From Pedobacter caeni (GTDB lineage: Bacteria > Bacteroidota > Bacteroidia > Sphingobacteriales > Sphingobacteriaceae), in assembly GCF_900129215.1 (NCBI RefSeq), contig NZ_FQUQ01000001.1, positions 1,178,001 to 1,242,000 on the forward strand: a DNA stretch of 64,000 bases. The letters are read 5' to 3'. Below, piece by piece: positions 24,483 through 34,788 of this stretch (positions are counted from its first letter, which is position 1; each line of letters begins with the position of its first letter). The notes below the pieces were generated by a model. The model did no database searches. It saw nothing but the letters and a program-made list of their open reading frames with translations, and was not told the origin of the DNA. A program made the translations under genes and the position numbers.

Positions 24483-27400
24483 ATGTTAAGAAAATTTATA
24501 GAAAACCCGGTATTGTCTACGGTCATATCGGTCATCATAGTCATTCTGGGACTGCTCGGACTCCTGTCCCTCCCCATCTCCCAATATCCGGAGATTGCGC
24601 CGCCCACCGTTGCCGTAACCGCAGCCTATCAGGGTGCAAATGCAGATGTGGTGATGAAAAGTGTCATTGTTCCTCTTGAAGAACAAATCAATGGAGTAGA
24701 AAACATGACTTACATGACCTCTACTGCCAGCAATAACGGAAGTGCCACCATTACCATCTTCTTTAAACAGGGAACAGATCCCGATCAGGCAGCAGTAAAC
24801 GTACAGAACAGGGTAACGAAAGCCACCAGTTTGCTCCCTACTGAAGTCATCAAAGCAGGGATCACCACAAGTAAAAAACTGAGCAGTACGGCTTTTAGCT
24901 TTTTATTGTACAGTAAAGACAAAGCTTACGATCAGAAATTCCTGGACAACTACCTCCGGATCAACATCATGCCTCAGATGAAACGTGTGGAAGGTGTTGG
25001 CGAAGCCACCATTTATGGAAATCAGGAATATTCCATGCGGATCTGGCTTAAACCGGATGCCATGGCCAATCATGGAATGGTACCTGATGATGTCATTGCA
25101 GCATTGAAAGAACAAAATATTGAAGCAGCACCCGGTAAAATCGGAGAAAACAGCAGGCAGTCTGTTCAATATGCCTTAAAATATACCGGCCGACTGGATG
25201 AGGAGTTTCAATTCGAAAACATCGTTCTCCGTAGCGCCAGACAAGGTGGCCTGATCAGGTTAAAAGATGTGGCAACCGTAGAATTTGGTGCCCTGGATTA
25301 CACCACTTCACTGGTTACTCAGGGTAAAGTTTCTTCGGGTGGCGCGGTCAGTCAATCCTCAGGATCCAATGCGAGGGAACTCATCATTGCCTGCGAAAAC
25401 ATCCTGAAAGAAGCTTCCAAAGATTTTCCTCCGGGAGTGGAATACCATACTTTTTTAAATGCCAATGAGTTTCTGGATGCATCTATAGAAAAGGTAATAT
25501 ATACCATTGTAGAGGCATTTATTCTTGTTTTTATCGTGGTATTTATCTTTCTTCAGGACTTCAGGTCGACCCTGATTCCTGCAATTGCTGTTCCGGTAGC
25601 CATCATCGGTACGTTTTTCTTCCTGAAGCTTTTCGGTTTTACCATCAACCTGCTGACCTTGTTTGCCCTCGTTCTTGCCATTGGAATTGTGGTGGACGAT
25701 GCCATTGTGGTGGTCGAAGCAGTACATGCAAAACTGGACCAGGGGGCAAAATCCGCAAAGAAAGCAACGATTCATGCCATGAGTGAAATCAGTGGGGCCA
25801 TCGTATCGATTACCCTGATCATGTCGGCAGTATTTGTTCCGGTGACCTTTATCACGGGATCTGCAGGGGTGTTTTACAAACAATTCGGTTTGACCCTCGC
25901 GGTGGCGATTGTGATCTCTGCAGTGAATGCATTAACTTTAAGTCCGGCACTTTGCGCTATCTTTTTAAAACCGCATGATCCGGATAAAAAGCACGATAAA
26001 AAAGGATTTTTACCTACTTTTTATGCAGGATTTAACACTGCATTTGAAGCCGTAACTGGTAAATATATGCGTGCAGTCCGCTTCCTGATCCGCAGAAAGT
26101 GGATCTCCGTTGCCGGGATTTTGTTATTCGGACTGATCTTTTATGCTTTACTTAAAACCACGCCAACCGGTTTTGTTCCGAATGAAGATGGGGGTGCCAT
26201 CTATGGAGATGTGATTCTTCCCCCTTCTGCTACACTGGAGCGCACAGAACAGATCACCAATCAGGTAGATAGCATTGCCAGAAGCATTCCTGAGGTGGAA
26301 CTTTCTTCGAGATTAGCCGGAATGGACCTGATCAATGGATTTGGAGGCTCCTATGGTGCTTTATTTATCCGCCTGAAACCATGGAAAGAAAGGAAAGGAA
26401 AAGATCAGGATGTCAGCGCAGTAGTGAATCAGTTGTTTGCAAAAACAGCACATATCAAAGGGGCTAAAGTGATCTTCTTTGCAGCACCAACACTTCAGGG
26501 CTTCGGAAACAACAATGGTTTTGAAGTTCAGTTGCAAGACAGAACCGGAGGTGATTATAAGGAGTTTGCCAAATCAATCGGCAAATTTATGACGGCCATC
26601 AACCAGCGTCCGGAAATCATGTTCGCCACAAGTCCTTTCAACATCGGATTTCCTGAACTGCAGGTGAACGTAAATGTTGAGAAATGTAAAGATGCCGGAG
26701 TCAGTGTCAACACTGTGCTGAATACTTTGCAGGGATATTTTGGTGGGGTCTATGCCTCAGATTTCAATAAATTCGGAAAACAATACCGGGTGATGATGCA
26801 GAGTCATCCTGATTTCAGGGAAAAGGAAGCGGATATCAATAAGGTCTTTGTCAGAACAGACAAAGGAGCAATGACCCCTATTTCGGAATTTGTTACGTTA
26901 AAAAAGACCTATGGCCCTGAGTTCATCAACCGGTTTAATTTATTCACCTCAACTACGGTAACGGGTTCTCCAAATAAAGGTTATAGTTCTGGTGACGCGA
27001 TCAAAGCAATTGAAGAAGTTGCAGCCCAGACGTTAAGTCGCGGGTATACTTATGAGTTTTCTGGTTTGACAAGAGAAGAACTTTCCAGTGGCAGTCAGAC
27101 GATCATGATCTTTGCCCTCTGCCTGGTCTTCATTTATTTCTTACTGAGTGCCCAGTACAAAAGTTATATCCTTCCTTTTTCGGTATTGCTTTCCCTTCCT
27201 ATAGGTTTAGCAGGAGCATTTATATTCGCCAATCTGTTCAATATTGACAACAATATTTTCCTTCAGATCAGCCTGATCATGTTGATCGGACTATTGGCCA
27301 AAAATGCCATTCTGATCGTAGAATTTGCATTGATGCACCGCTTAAGCGGAAGAAGCATTGTGCAGTCAGCAATCTATGGTGCAAAAGCAAGGTTAAGGCC

Positions 27401-27641
27401 AATTCTGATGACTTCCTTTGCCTTTATATTCGGTCTTGTCCCTCTGATGATGGCTACAGGTGCCGGAGCGCTGAGCAACCGCTCTATCGGTACCGCAGCT
27501 GTCGGAGGAATGCTGATCGGAACGTTATTCGGAGTTTTTGTGATCCCTGTTTTATTCATCATCTTCCAGTCTGCACATGAGAAAATCTCTGGTGTAGCTG
27601 TTCCAGATCATTCCCCACGCGCCCTCCCAGAAATCATTTAA
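24483..27641 (+). CDS. RND efflux transporter, HAE1 family (AcrB-like)
   Basis: 1052 residues, the normal size for AcrB-type pumps. TM1 starts at residue 10; two large periplasmic loops are present (about 35-335 and 565-870). The proton-relay aspartate pair in TM4 is intact (GIVVDDAIVVVEAV). FVPNEDGGAIYGDVILPPSA and the late GLLAKNAILIVEFA are family marks. It is an inner-membrane, proton-driven exporter of hydrophobic or amphiphilic compounds; specificity is unknown. Control by the SufR-like protein would link it to oxidative or iron-sulfur stress, perhaps redox-active antibiotics or dyes. Confidence 0.97.
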   Translation: MLRKFIENPVLSTVISVIIVILGLLGLLSLPISQYPEIAPPTVAVTAAYQGANADVVMKSVIVPLEEQINGVENMTYMTSTASNNGSATITIFFKQGTDPDQAAVNVQNRVTKATSLLPTEVIKAGITTSKKLSSTAFSFLLYSKDKAYDQKFLDNYLRINIMPQMKRVEGVGEATIYGNQEYSMRIWLKPDAMANHGMVPDDVIAALKEQNIEAAPGKIGENSRQSVQYALKYTGRLDEEFQFENIVLRSARQGGLIRLKDVATVEFGALDYTTSLVTQGKVSSGGAVSQSSGSNARELIIACENILKEASKDFPPGVEYHTFLNANEFLDASIEKVIYTIVEAFILVFIVVFIFLQDFRSTLIPAIAVPVAIIGTFFFLKLFGFTINLLTLFALVLAIGIVVDDAIVVVEAVHAKLDQGAKSAKKATIHAMSEISGAIVSITLIMSAVFVPVTFITGSAGVFYKQFGLTLAVAIVISAVNALTLSPALCAIFLKPHDPDKKHDKKGFLPTFYAGFNTAFEAVTGKYMRAVRFLIRRKWISVAGILLFGLIFYALLKTTPTGFVPNEDGGAIYGDVILPPSATLERTEQITNQVDSIARSIPEVELSSRLAGMDLINGFGGSYGALFIRLKPWKERKGKDQDVSAVVNQLFAKTAHIKGAKVIFFAAPTLQGFGNNNGFEVQLQDRTGGDYKEFAKSIGKFMTAINQRPEIMFATSPFNIGFPELQVNVNVEKCKDAGVSVNTVLNTLQGYFGGVYASDFNKFGKQYRVMMQSHPDFREKEADINKVFVRTDKGAMTPISEFVTLKKTYGPEFINRFNLFTSTTVTGSPNKGYSSGDAIKAIEEVAAQTLSRGYTYEFSGLTREELSSGSQTIMIFALCLVFIYFLLSAQYKSYILPFSVLLSLPIGLAGAFIFANLFNIDNNIFLQISLIMLIGLLAKNAILIVEFALMHRLSGRSIVQSAIYGAKARLRPILMTSFAFIFGLVPLMMATGAGALSNRSIGTAAVGGMLIGTLFGVFVIPVLFIIFQSAHEKISGVAVPDHSPRALPEII

Positions 27642-27650
27642 GTCAACACC

Positions 27651-29039
27651 ATGAAAACAAATCATATATTTCTCTTTTCCTTGATTTCCATTGGATTATG
27701 GACCTCATGTAAAGTCACCAAATCTTATCATAAACCTGAAGCAGCCATAGCTTCAGGTTACCGGGACATCGTTAACCCAGACAGCAGCAATATGGCTGCA
27801 ATGAAATGGTCTGAGGTGTTTACCGACCCCGTTTTAAACGAGCTGATCCGGCAAGGGCTAAGCGCTAACCTTAATTTGAAGATCGCCGTAGAACGCATCA
27901 ATGAATCTAAAGCCAACCTCAGGATGAGCAAAGCGGCATTCCTGCCTGGGCTAAACGGAAATGTTTCGGTAAAGCAGAGCAGACTGGCCTTTCCACAAGG
28001 TTTTGGAATGATCAATAACTCTACTCAGTATGACCTCGGCATCAGCACCAACTGGGAGCTCGATATCTGGGGCAAGCTGAGTAGTGCAAAAAGGGCTGCC
28101 TATGCAGATCTGCTGGCCAGTGATGCAGCAAAAAGAGCTGTTCAAACGCAACTGGTTGCAGATATTGCCAATCATTACTTTGAATTGCTCAGCCTGGATC
28201 AGCAATTGCTCGTGACACAGAAAACTGCAAAAAACAGATCTGAAGATGCGGAAGCGATAAAATTGCTTTTTGAAAGCTCCATCTTAAACGGCGTTGCTGT
28301 GGTACAAAGTGAGGCCAATTATTACGAAGCAGAACTTGCCATTCCCGATTTGCAACAGAAGATTAAAGAAACAGAACATGCCTTATGCATTTTACTGGCC
28401 AGAACTCCCTCGAAAATAGAACGCACTTCCTTAACTCAGCAGCAGCTTTCCTATGACTTGAAACCAGGAATTCCCGCGCAATTACTGGCTTACAGACCAG
28501 ATGTGCAACAAGCAGAATACCAGTTTAGGGCAGCATTTGAGAACAGCAATGTGGCGAGGACTTACTTCTACCCTTCTTTAAGTATTACAGGTGCGGCCGG
28601 ATTCTCCAGCCTGGGACTGAGCAACTGGTTTAGCAGCGCGGGCTTATTTGGCAATATTGCCGGCGGTCTGACCCAGTCTATCTTTAACAAAGGGGTCAAT
28701 AAGGCGAGGTTAACCACGGCGCAATCTAAACAGCAACAAGCCCTGTACGGCTTTGAATATTCATTGCTAAAGGCCAGTCAGGAGGTTTCTGATGCCTTAT
28801 CGGCGTATGAACATGCTGCTCAGAAAGAGGAAAAACGTGCTAAGCAATTGAAAGCCCTGGCACAGGCCGTAGAATTCAATAAGGAATTGCTGAACAATAG
28901 CAAAAACACGAATTATACGGATGTGCTTGCTGCAGAACAAAACCTGCTGACCGCGGAGTTAAAAGGAATTAATGACCAAAGTCAGAAATTACATGCGGTA
29001 GTCAATTTATATCGTGCATTGGGTGGCGGTTGGAATTGA
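27651..29039 (+). CDS. Outer membrane efflux lipoprotein (TolC/NodT-like)
   Basis: 462 residues. The leader ends in the lipobox WTSC. Two TolC-type repeats are visible: the first has VLNELIRQGLSANLNLKIAV, the second has YRPDVQQAEYQFRAAFENSN and YPSLSITGAAGFSSLG. The protein forms the trimeric outer-membrane channel of the tripartite pump. It begins 9 bases after the RND gene stop and closes the operon DUF2480-adaptor-pump-channel. Confidence 0.95.
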   Translation: MKTNHIFLFSLISIGLWTSCKVTKSYHKPEAAIASGYRDIVNPDSSNMAAMKWSEVFTDPVLNELIRQGLSANLNLKIAVERINESKANLRMSKAAFLPGLNGNVSVKQSRLAFPQGFGMINNSTQYDLGISTNWELDIWGKLSSAKRAAYADLLASDAAKRAVQTQLVADIANHYFELLSLDQQLLVTQKTAKNRSEDAEAIKLLFESSILNGVAVVQSEANYYEAELAIPDLQQKIKETEHALCILLARTPSKIERTSLTQQQLSYDLKPGIPAQLLAYRPDVQQAEYQFRAAFENSNVARTYFYPSLSITGAAGFSSLGLSNWFSSAGLFGNIAGGLTQSIFNKGVNKARLTTAQSKQQQALYGFEYSLLKASQEVSDALSAYEHAAQKEEKRAKQLKALAQAVEFNKELLNNSKNTNYTDVLAAEQNLLTAELKGINDQSQKLHAVVNLYRALGGGWN

Positions 29040-29095
29040 TCCTTTCTACTTTCTCAAGAAAGCTTATTTTTACTTCGTTAAATCTACTTTTTAAG

Positions 29096-29521
29096 ATGGG
29101 TATAAGAAAGGCAAGACAAGAAGATACACAGGCCATAGCGTCTTTATTAGCACAAATGGAACATCCTACAGCGGAAAATTTGGTTGCAGAGCGGTTGATT
29201 CAACTGATCAACCATCCTGATCATGAAATAATTGTCTTTGAATTGGAGGAACAGGTGAGGGCTTTCATGTCAATTCACTTTTTACCTCAGATCGCTTATT
29301 CAGGAGATTTCGCCATGGTAAGTTATTTCGCTGTGGATCACAATTTAAGGAGTCAGGGTTTAGGTCGGGAAATGGAAGAACATTGTGTTCAGCTGGCAAA
29401 AGAAAGGAAGTGTAGCAGGATTGAGCTGCATTCCAGTATCCGCAGAGTTGATGCACATCGTTTTTACCTTCGGCAGGGATACGTCGAATTCCCTAAATAT
29501 TTTAGTAAAAAACTGATTTAA
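29096..29521 (+). CDS. GNAT-family N-acetyltransferase
   Basis: About 141 residues from the ATG at 29096, which gives MGIRKARQEDTQAIASLLAQ, the usual first strand and helix of GNAT proteins. The frame upstream of this ATG overlaps the channel gene and is not family-like. The acetyl-CoA binding segment is LRSQGLGREMEEHC (R-x-x-G-x-G), and RRVDAHRFYLRQGY is the C-terminal signature. The substrate is unknown. Its stop codon runs directly into the hairpin element at 29521. Confidence 0.88.
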   Translation: MGIRKARQEDTQAIASLLAQMEHPTAENLVAERLIQLINHPDHEIIVFELEEQVRAFMSIHFLPQIAYSGDFAMVSYFAVDHNLRSQGLGREMEEHCVQLAKERKCSRIELHSSIRRVDAHRFYLRQGYVEFPKYFSKKLI

Positions 29522-29600
29522 AAAAAGGGAGATGTTTTCAGGCTGAAACCTTTGCCTGAAGGGGCAAAATTTCTATGCCTTCATCCTATCTCCCTTTTTT
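29521..29600. terminator. Nested-hairpin element, copy 1 (bidirectional terminator-like)
   Basis: A perfect 13-bp outer stem (AAAAAAGGGAGAT/ATCTCCCTTTTTT) encloses AGGC/GCCT, GAAA/TTTC and the tip TTTGCC/GGCAAA. A-run and T-run at the two ends make it terminator-like on both strands. It fills the 92-base gap between the convergent GNAT and TonB-receptor genes. Related copies are at 36301, 47239, 47820 and 53129. Confidence 0.75.
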
Positions 29601-29613
29601 AATAATATTGCTC

Positions 29614-32600
29614 CTAGAAACTATACCTCAATCCAAGTTGGCCCCTCCACCTCGAATCAAAAGGTGCATTGATGAAGGATCCGTTTACCGGACTATAGCT
29701 ATAGGTAGGTTTAGGGCTTCCTGCAACGATTGATGCCGGATCGATTCCTTTGTAGGCAAGAATGGAACCACTTAATGTGGCTGGCAATTGTGCGGTGGTG
29801 ATGGAAGGCAATTTAACCAGTCCCCAGTTTTTATTCAGGAGGTTACTGAAATTGAACACATCAAACGTGATTTGAAGGTTGTGTTTTTTTCCTCCTGCAT
29901 TGATTAAGATGTCTTGTGCAAGGTGAAGGTCGAAGATGTGCGACCAGGGTGTTCTTGCTCCGTTCCTTTCTGCCATTTGTCCGCGGTGTTTGCTTAGATA
30001 TGGATCTTGTTCTATAAAAGCATTCAACTGCTCCCAGATTTCTGCAGGTGTGCGTTTATCAGATGCATTGTTGGGTACTAAAATAATGTCCTTGGCGCTG
30101 GCAGGGATATACATGGCATCATTTTGTGTCTGTCCGTCGTTATTGACATCGGAGTTCAGACGGTAGGTATAAGGAAGACCAGATTGTCCGTTATAGACCA
30201 GACCGATGGTTGTTGCAAAGTTTTTCAGGTACTCAAAACGGTACGACAGGGTTCCGATGATGCGGTGATTCAGGTTCCAGTCTGAAGCTGTTAACCCCGG
30301 AAGATTGGGGTTGTTTCCAATCGTATTGTTTCTGAAGTTGGTGGAAGCGATGGTGGAGTTCATGCTCGAGATGTCTTTCGATTGCGCATAGGTATAGGCG
30401 ATGCTACCGGAAACACCTTCTGCAACGTTACGCTGCAATTGGGCAGTAAGGCTATATTGATATCCTTTATTGGTATTTGTAAGCAGGAAGACATTGGTGT
30501 ATTCCGGGTATTTTAAGCGGCCGTTTCCTGCCGGGTAAAGGTCTCTTCCTTCTCCGGCAAACTTATCTTTTGGCTCGACAAGGTTCAGGTCTTTGATGTA
30601 TGGAGCATTCATTTCTTTGCCGTAGATTCCTTCCAGTGTGGCGGTAAATCCATAAGGGAGTTTTTGATCTATAGCGAAATTTGACCTCCAGACCTGAGGC
30701 ATCTTAAAGTTGGGATCAGTAAGGTCGATCTCTGAAGTAGCTACAGTGGAAGTTCTTGGCTGATTGTTCACATCTGCATCAAACCTGATTCCTGCTGCTG
30801 CAGCACCGTTGGCATTAATTCTGCCGAGGTCAACACCGGAATTGTTATATGCATTTCCAAGCCATACATAAGGCAACCTACCGGTAAAGATTCCGGTTCC
30901 TCCGCGAAGAATGGTATTGCCATCGTTGTTGATGTCGTAATTAAAACCGATCCTTGGAGAGAAAAGCAGTTTTGACTTTGGCTGTCTGCTGGTTTTATAA
31001 CCTTCAGCACGGAAGGAATTGGCAAACTGCTCATTTTCTAAAGGCTTGTCCAGGAATACAGGGATATCTACACGAAGACCTCCGGTTAGCTTTAAGCCTT
31101 CCATCGCTGTATATTCATCCTGTACATAGAATCCGAGTTGCATGGCCCTGAAAACTGAGGTTGGAATCTTTACATCCGGGATTTTTGAATAGGTAAGCTG
31201 ATAAATTGAGGGAGCCTGTCCTTTGGTAAAAGCATCGAGACCTGGAAAGGTATAATTTCCCCAGACATTCTGGATAAACAGGTTGTCGAATTTAAAAAAC
31301 TCATTCTGGGTACCAATGGTAAAATGGTGGTCGTTGTGAATGATATCCAGGTTATCCGTAAGCTGGAAAAGGTGTTGCTTCTGACGGGCAGAAGGCGAAT
31401 ATCCTTCTGTTCCGGCTACAAGTGTTTTGCTGGCATCAAGCTGGATCGTTACCTGAGGAAAAGGACTTCCTGGAATCTCCCGGTTGTCCCTCACATTGGA
31501 ATACCCGACAATCAGGTTGTTCACTACTGTGTTCGAAAAATAGGTATTCAATTCTGCTACCGTTATGTTTGTTTTGTTGGTCTGAATGTATTTATTGTTC
31601 TCAAAACGAAGTGAGTTGATGCCATTACTGATGTCATCGCGCTTGCCATTCACATAATTATGGCGAAGGGTTAACCTGTTTTTGGAATTGATCAGATAGT
31701 CAAAACGGACAAAGAATTTCTCACTGTTTGTTTTTTTGCTGATGTCTTCAAACTTGCCGGGATCATAGTTATAAGTGTTTTTCAGGGTATTGTAAAAGGT
31801 TTGAGCCATCTCTAAAGGAATCTGAGATTCATTTGAAGTCCCTGCTCCCCTGTTTGCCTGGTATAATAATGGTTCGTCCCGGCGACTGATCTCTGCATTC
31901 GCAAAGAAGAACAGCTTGTCTTTAATCACCGGCCCGCCTAAACGGAAACCATACTGATAATCCGTAAAATCGTTAAACTTCGTTCTTTTATCATCCGGAC
32001 TTTTGCCTACAAGATTTTGATTTTTGCCATAAGTGTATACCGAGCCTGTAAAGGTGTTTGTACCACGACGGGTGACGGCATTAATCCCTGCACCGGTAAA
32101 ACTCCCCTGTTTCACATCAAATGGAGCAAGTACCACCTGGATCTCATCAATCGCATCTAAACTGATCGGCTGTGTACCTGCCTGACCTCCCGGTGCGCCT
32201 GTTGTCGTTCCCCCGCCTACACCATAGCCCATGATGTCGTTGTTTTGCGAACCATCAATCTGAATGTTGTTGTAGCGGTTGTTCCGGCCGCCAAATGATA
32301 AGCCTGAGGATTGTGGGGTAAACCTGGTATAATCTGACAAGGACCTGTTCAATGAAGGATAACGATCGATGTCTTTTCTGCTGATGTTATTCGAAGCACC
32401 TGTCTTCGCCAGGTTTCTGGAAGATCCTGACCGCTGTGCTTTTACCTCTACCGCCTGAAGCTCCTGGTTTTCTGAACTCATGTACACTTTGATGGCATAA
32501 ACCTGTCCGAGCGACAGGAACACGTTGTTTTCTGTATAACTGTGATTACCTACATGGCGTACTTCAATGCGGTAAGGACCACCAACAGGTAGGTTTTGCA

Positions 32601-32841
32601 GGTTAAAAGAACCTTTATCTGAAGTTTTGCCCTCAAAGCGGGAATTTGCAGGAAGGTAAGTAACAATGATGCCTGCTCCGGAAAGCGGAACATTGGAATT
32701 GTCAAATACAAAACCCTTTATTCCTGAGGATGTAGCACCCTGGGCCCTTGCCGAAACATGGCTGAATAATAATGTACTGAATACCAATAAGGCCAATGCA
32801 ATGGGCAATAAACAATGACGTAATCCTGATCTGTTTTTCAT
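29614..32841 (-). CDS. Oar-like TonB-dependent receptor
   Basis: 1075 residues with a signal peptide (LLFSHVSARAQG). A carboxypeptidase-regulatory-like domain follows (IKGFVFDNSNVPLSGAGIIV), then a plug domain (GGRNNRYNNIQIDGSQNNDI, then APFDVKQGSFTGAGINAVT) and a C-terminal barrel ending in an aromatic residue (GLRYSF). The plug wording and the long barrel are typical of Oar-like receptors. It is downstream of FecR and the ECF sigma factor, so it is probably expressed by that surface-signalling system. The cargo is not known; the divergent phosphoesterase suggests phosphate esters, which is inference. Confidence 0.92.
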   Translation of the reverse strand: MKNRSGLRHCLLPIALALLVFSTLLFSHVSARAQGATSSGIKGFVFDNSNVPLSGAGIIVTYLPANSRFEGKTSDKGSFNLQNLPVGGPYRIEVRHVGNHSYTENNVFLSLGQVYAIKVYMSSENQELQAVEVKAQRSGSSRNLAKTGASNNISRKDIDRYPSLNRSLSDYTRFTPQSSGLSFGGRNNRYNNIQIDGSQNNDIMGYGVGGGTTTGAPGGQAGTQPISLDAIDEIQVVLAPFDVKQGSFTGAGINAVTRRGTNTFTGSVYTYGKNQNLVGKSPDDKRTKFNDFTDYQYGFRLGGPVIKDKLFFFANAEISRRDEPLLYQANRGAGTSNESQIPLEMAQTFYNTLKNTYNYDPGKFEDISKKTNSEKFFVRFDYLINSKNRLTLRHNYVNGKRDDISNGINSLRFENNKYIQTNKTNITVAELNTYFSNTVVNNLIVGYSNVRDNREIPGSPFPQVTIQLDASKTLVAGTEGYSPSARQKQHLFQLTDNLDIIHNDHHFTIGTQNEFFKFDNLFIQNVWGNYTFPGLDAFTKGQAPSIYQLTYSKIPDVKIPTSVFRAMQLGFYVQDEYTAMEGLKLTGGLRVDIPVFLDKPLENEQFANSFRAEGYKTSRQPKSKLLFSPRIGFNYDINNDGNTILRGGTGIFTGRLPYVWLGNAYNNSGVDLGRINANGAAAAGIRFDADVNNQPRTSTVATSEIDLTDPNFKMPQVWRSNFAIDQKLPYGFTATLEGIYGKEMNAPYIKDLNLVEPKDKFAGEGRDLYPAGNGRLKYPEYTNVFLLTNTNKGYQYSLTAQLQRNVAEGVSGSIAYTYAQSKDISSMNSTIASTNFRNNTIGNNPNLPGLTASDWNLNHRIIGTLSYRFEYLKNFATTIGLVYNGQSGLPYTYRLNSDVNNDGQTQNDAMYIPASAKDIILVPNNASDKRTPAEIWEQLNAFIEQDPYLSKHRGQMAERNGARTPWSHIFDLHLAQDILINAGGKKHNLQITFDVFNFSNLLNKNWGLVKLPSITTAQLPATLSGSILAYKGIDPASIVAGSPKPTYSYSPVNGSFINAPFDSRWRGQLGLRYSF

Positions 32842-32880
32842 GTTTGAATAATTTGTCTGTGCTGTTATTTTGTCGTTCTT

Positions 32881-32910
32881 GTTATGGATGATCTATGTTA
32901 TGGATGATCT
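32881..32910. repeat. Short direct repeat before FecR stop
   Basis: GTTATGGATGATCT occurs at 32881-32894 and again at 32897-32910 (16-base period), with a third partial copy after it. It lies between the FecR and receptor genes. Confidence 0.6.
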
Positions 32911-32912
32911 GG

Positions 32913-33944
32913 TTATGGGTAAGATTTGAATACTACCTTCTGACCCTTGATTTCGTATTGCATCCCGGTTTTCGCTTTTATTTCGTCCAGAATGATTTCC
33001 AGCGATTTTCCCTTGGTACTCATCGTAATCTGCAACCTTGCTAAAGTTTCATCTTCCAGTTGGATGCTCAAATGGAACTGCTCTTCAAGGGCAACGAGAA
33101 CCTGTTGTAATGGAGTTTCGTTAAAGGCCAATGCAGAAGTTGTACCTGGTATGGATTGCGATGCTGCTGTGTTTTTAGTTTCTTTTTGTGGTGTGTTTTT
33201 GGTTAAGGTCCCTGTATTCTGAATAAAGACGGCTTCTTCCCTTGGCAAGAGGAATACAGTAGCCGTATGCTCCCCTTTTACACCAACCTTACCCGTTTTT
33301 ACTTTCACCCTGACGTTGCCGGTAGGCCTTCCTGCATCTACCCAGAATGAAGTTCCCAGAACCACAGTTTGAACAGCTCCGCTATGCACGATAAATGGAT
33401 GCTGAACATCATGTTTAACTTTGAAAAAAGCTTTCCCATTCAGCTTTAACTCTCTTTTCTGCTGAACAAAATGAGCGGCATATTGTACAGATGCCCCTGG
33501 ATATAAAGTGACGATAGAAGAATCGGGTAAGGTGATTTCCTTGTTTTGCTTTCCATCATTGTGAAAGTCTATAATTTTAACAGCCGACACCTGAATGGCA
33601 GAAGGTAGTTCCTGAAGCTCAGCCTTTGGCTGAGGAAACAACATCCATAAAAGCAGAAAAGGAAATAAAGCCGCTGCAATACGTACAGACCAGGTAGAGA
33701 AATTCTTCTTTACCCTTTCACGCTTCAGAATGGATGCTTTCAGGTCTTCAAAACCAGAACTGGTATTTTTAGCTGGTTCTGAAATCTGTTGTTCCAGGTA
33801 GTCCAGGTGTGCGTCAAGGAAAACATCCTGTTCTTCCTTAGTGCAGGTACCAAGCCAGTCCAAAACCTGCTGATGCTGCATTTCATCCAGTGTATTCTGG
33901 AAAAACCGGGCAATTATTTCTTTTGTAAATGGAGTATTCTTCAT
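32913..33944 (-). CDS. FecR-family anti-sigma factor
   Basis: 343 residues. The N-terminal cytoplasmic part (about 1-85) should bind the sigma factor; one membrane segment follows (AALFPFLLLWMLF). The FecR domain is at about 125-220 (ITLPDSSIVTLYPGASVQYA, then VKHDVQHPFIVHSGAVQTVV), and a C-terminal DUF4974/STN-like domain is at 265-340 (NETPLQQVLVALEEQFHLSI). It transmits receptor occupancy from the outer membrane to the ECF sigma factor. It lies 59 bases after the sigma gene and 71 bases before the receptor gene. Confidence 0.93.
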   Translation of the reverse strand: MKNTPFTKEIIARFFQNTLDEMQHQQVLDWLGTCTKEEQDVFLDAHLDYLEQQISEPAKNTSSGFEDLKASILKRERVKKNFSTWSVRIAAALFPFLLLWMLFPQPKAELQELPSAIQVSAVKIIDFHNDGKQNKEITLPDSSIVTLYPGASVQYAAHFVQQKRELKLNGKAFFKVKHDVQHPFIVHSGAVQTVVLGTSFWVDAGRPTGNVRVKVKTGKVGVKGEHTATVFLLPREEAVFIQNTGTLTKNTPQKETKNTAASQSIPGTTSALAFNETPLQQVLVALEEQFHLSIQLEDETLARLQITMSTKGKSLEIILDEIKAKTGMQYEIKGQKVVFKSYP

Positions 33945-34003
33945 GTCGATATGAAGCTATACGGATCCGCCTACCCGCAACCCTACCCTGATTGCAAAAA
34001 AAA

Positions 34004-34579
34004 TTAAAGTTTTAGCAAAAGAAAGAAAATCAGCAGTTGCTGATCTTTGAAAACACCTCTTAAGAAACGTAAGGTTTTTGTAAGGTGCTTTTCTACCGCT
34101 TTCAGGGAGATGTTCAACTGATCTGCAATTTCCTTGTTGCTGAACTGCTGTGCCCTGCTGAGCTCAAAGACTTCCTGATTTCTCTTCGGTAACTTCATCA
34201 GAACCGAAGAAACCATCCGTTGGTAATCGGCATAGATGATCTGATCAAGTGTGCTGTGGTCTGCTTCCGTACCCGCCGGACGGAGTGTCCATACTTTCTC
34301 CTGATACCTGCTCTGACGTAAAGCATCAATGGTTAGATTTTTCGCGATGGTATAGATCCAGTTTTTTGTACTCCTGGCGCCATCAATATGTTTTCTTTTC
34401 TCCCATATTTTCAGAAAAGTACATTGAATCATATCTTCCGCCAGGTCATGATCCCTGCAATAAGCATACAGGAACTGATGTAACTGCTGCTCATATAAAC
34501 GATAGAAATATCCCAGGGCTTCGACGTTTCCGTCTTTCAGTTCCTGAGCCGCATGCCTGTCGTCTGTAAATAATTCCAT
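34004..34579 (-). CDS. ECF RNA polymerase sigma-70 factor
   Basis: 191 residues. Region 2 is DLAEDMIQCTFLKIWEKRKH and region 4 has the helix-turn-helix FSNKEIADQLNISLKAVEKH. It belongs to the FecI-like branch common in Bacteroidota. It heads the sigma-FecR-receptor cassette, with a -7 box at 34602-34609. Divergent from the phosphoesterase gene across 209 bases. Confidence 0.95.
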   Translation of the reverse strand: MELFTDDRHAAQELKDGNVEALGYFYRLYEQQLHQFLYAYCRDHDLAEDMIQCTFLKIWEKRKHIDGARSTKNWIYTIAKNLTIDALRQSRYQEKVWTLRPAGTEADHSTLDQIIYADYQRMVSSVLMKLPKRNQEVFELSRAQQFSNKEIADQLNISLKAVEKHLTKTLRFLRGVFKDQQLLIFFLLLKL

Positions 34580-34601
34580 GGATCCCCCCGTAAATTTTTG
34601 T

Positions 34602-34609
34602 CAAAATTA
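34602..34609 (-). promoter_or_regulatory. -7 box TAATTTTG for the ECF sigma gene
   Basis: Exact TAnnTTTG match on the minus strand, 23 bases before the start codon. No clear -33 element was seen. Confidence 0.45.
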
Positions 34610-34743
34610 TTCAGTTCCCATCCGCCGGAGGTTCAGTAATCATTATCAAATTATTATATCCTTTCCCAAAAAATGAGGCGATTTCGGGAGATGCTTAATG
34701 AATTGTTAATCTAAACCTAACAAGGATCAACGGGTAAGTATTT

Positions 34744-34751
34744 TAGTTTTG
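34744..34751 (+). promoter_or_regulatory. -7 box TAGTTTTG for the phosphoesterase gene
   Basis: Exact TAnnTTTG match, 38 bases before the ATG at 34789. No clear -33 element was seen. Confidence 0.45.
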
Positions 34752-34788
34752 CAGCATCCGGAATCCCCCTCCTGAAAAATCAATAATT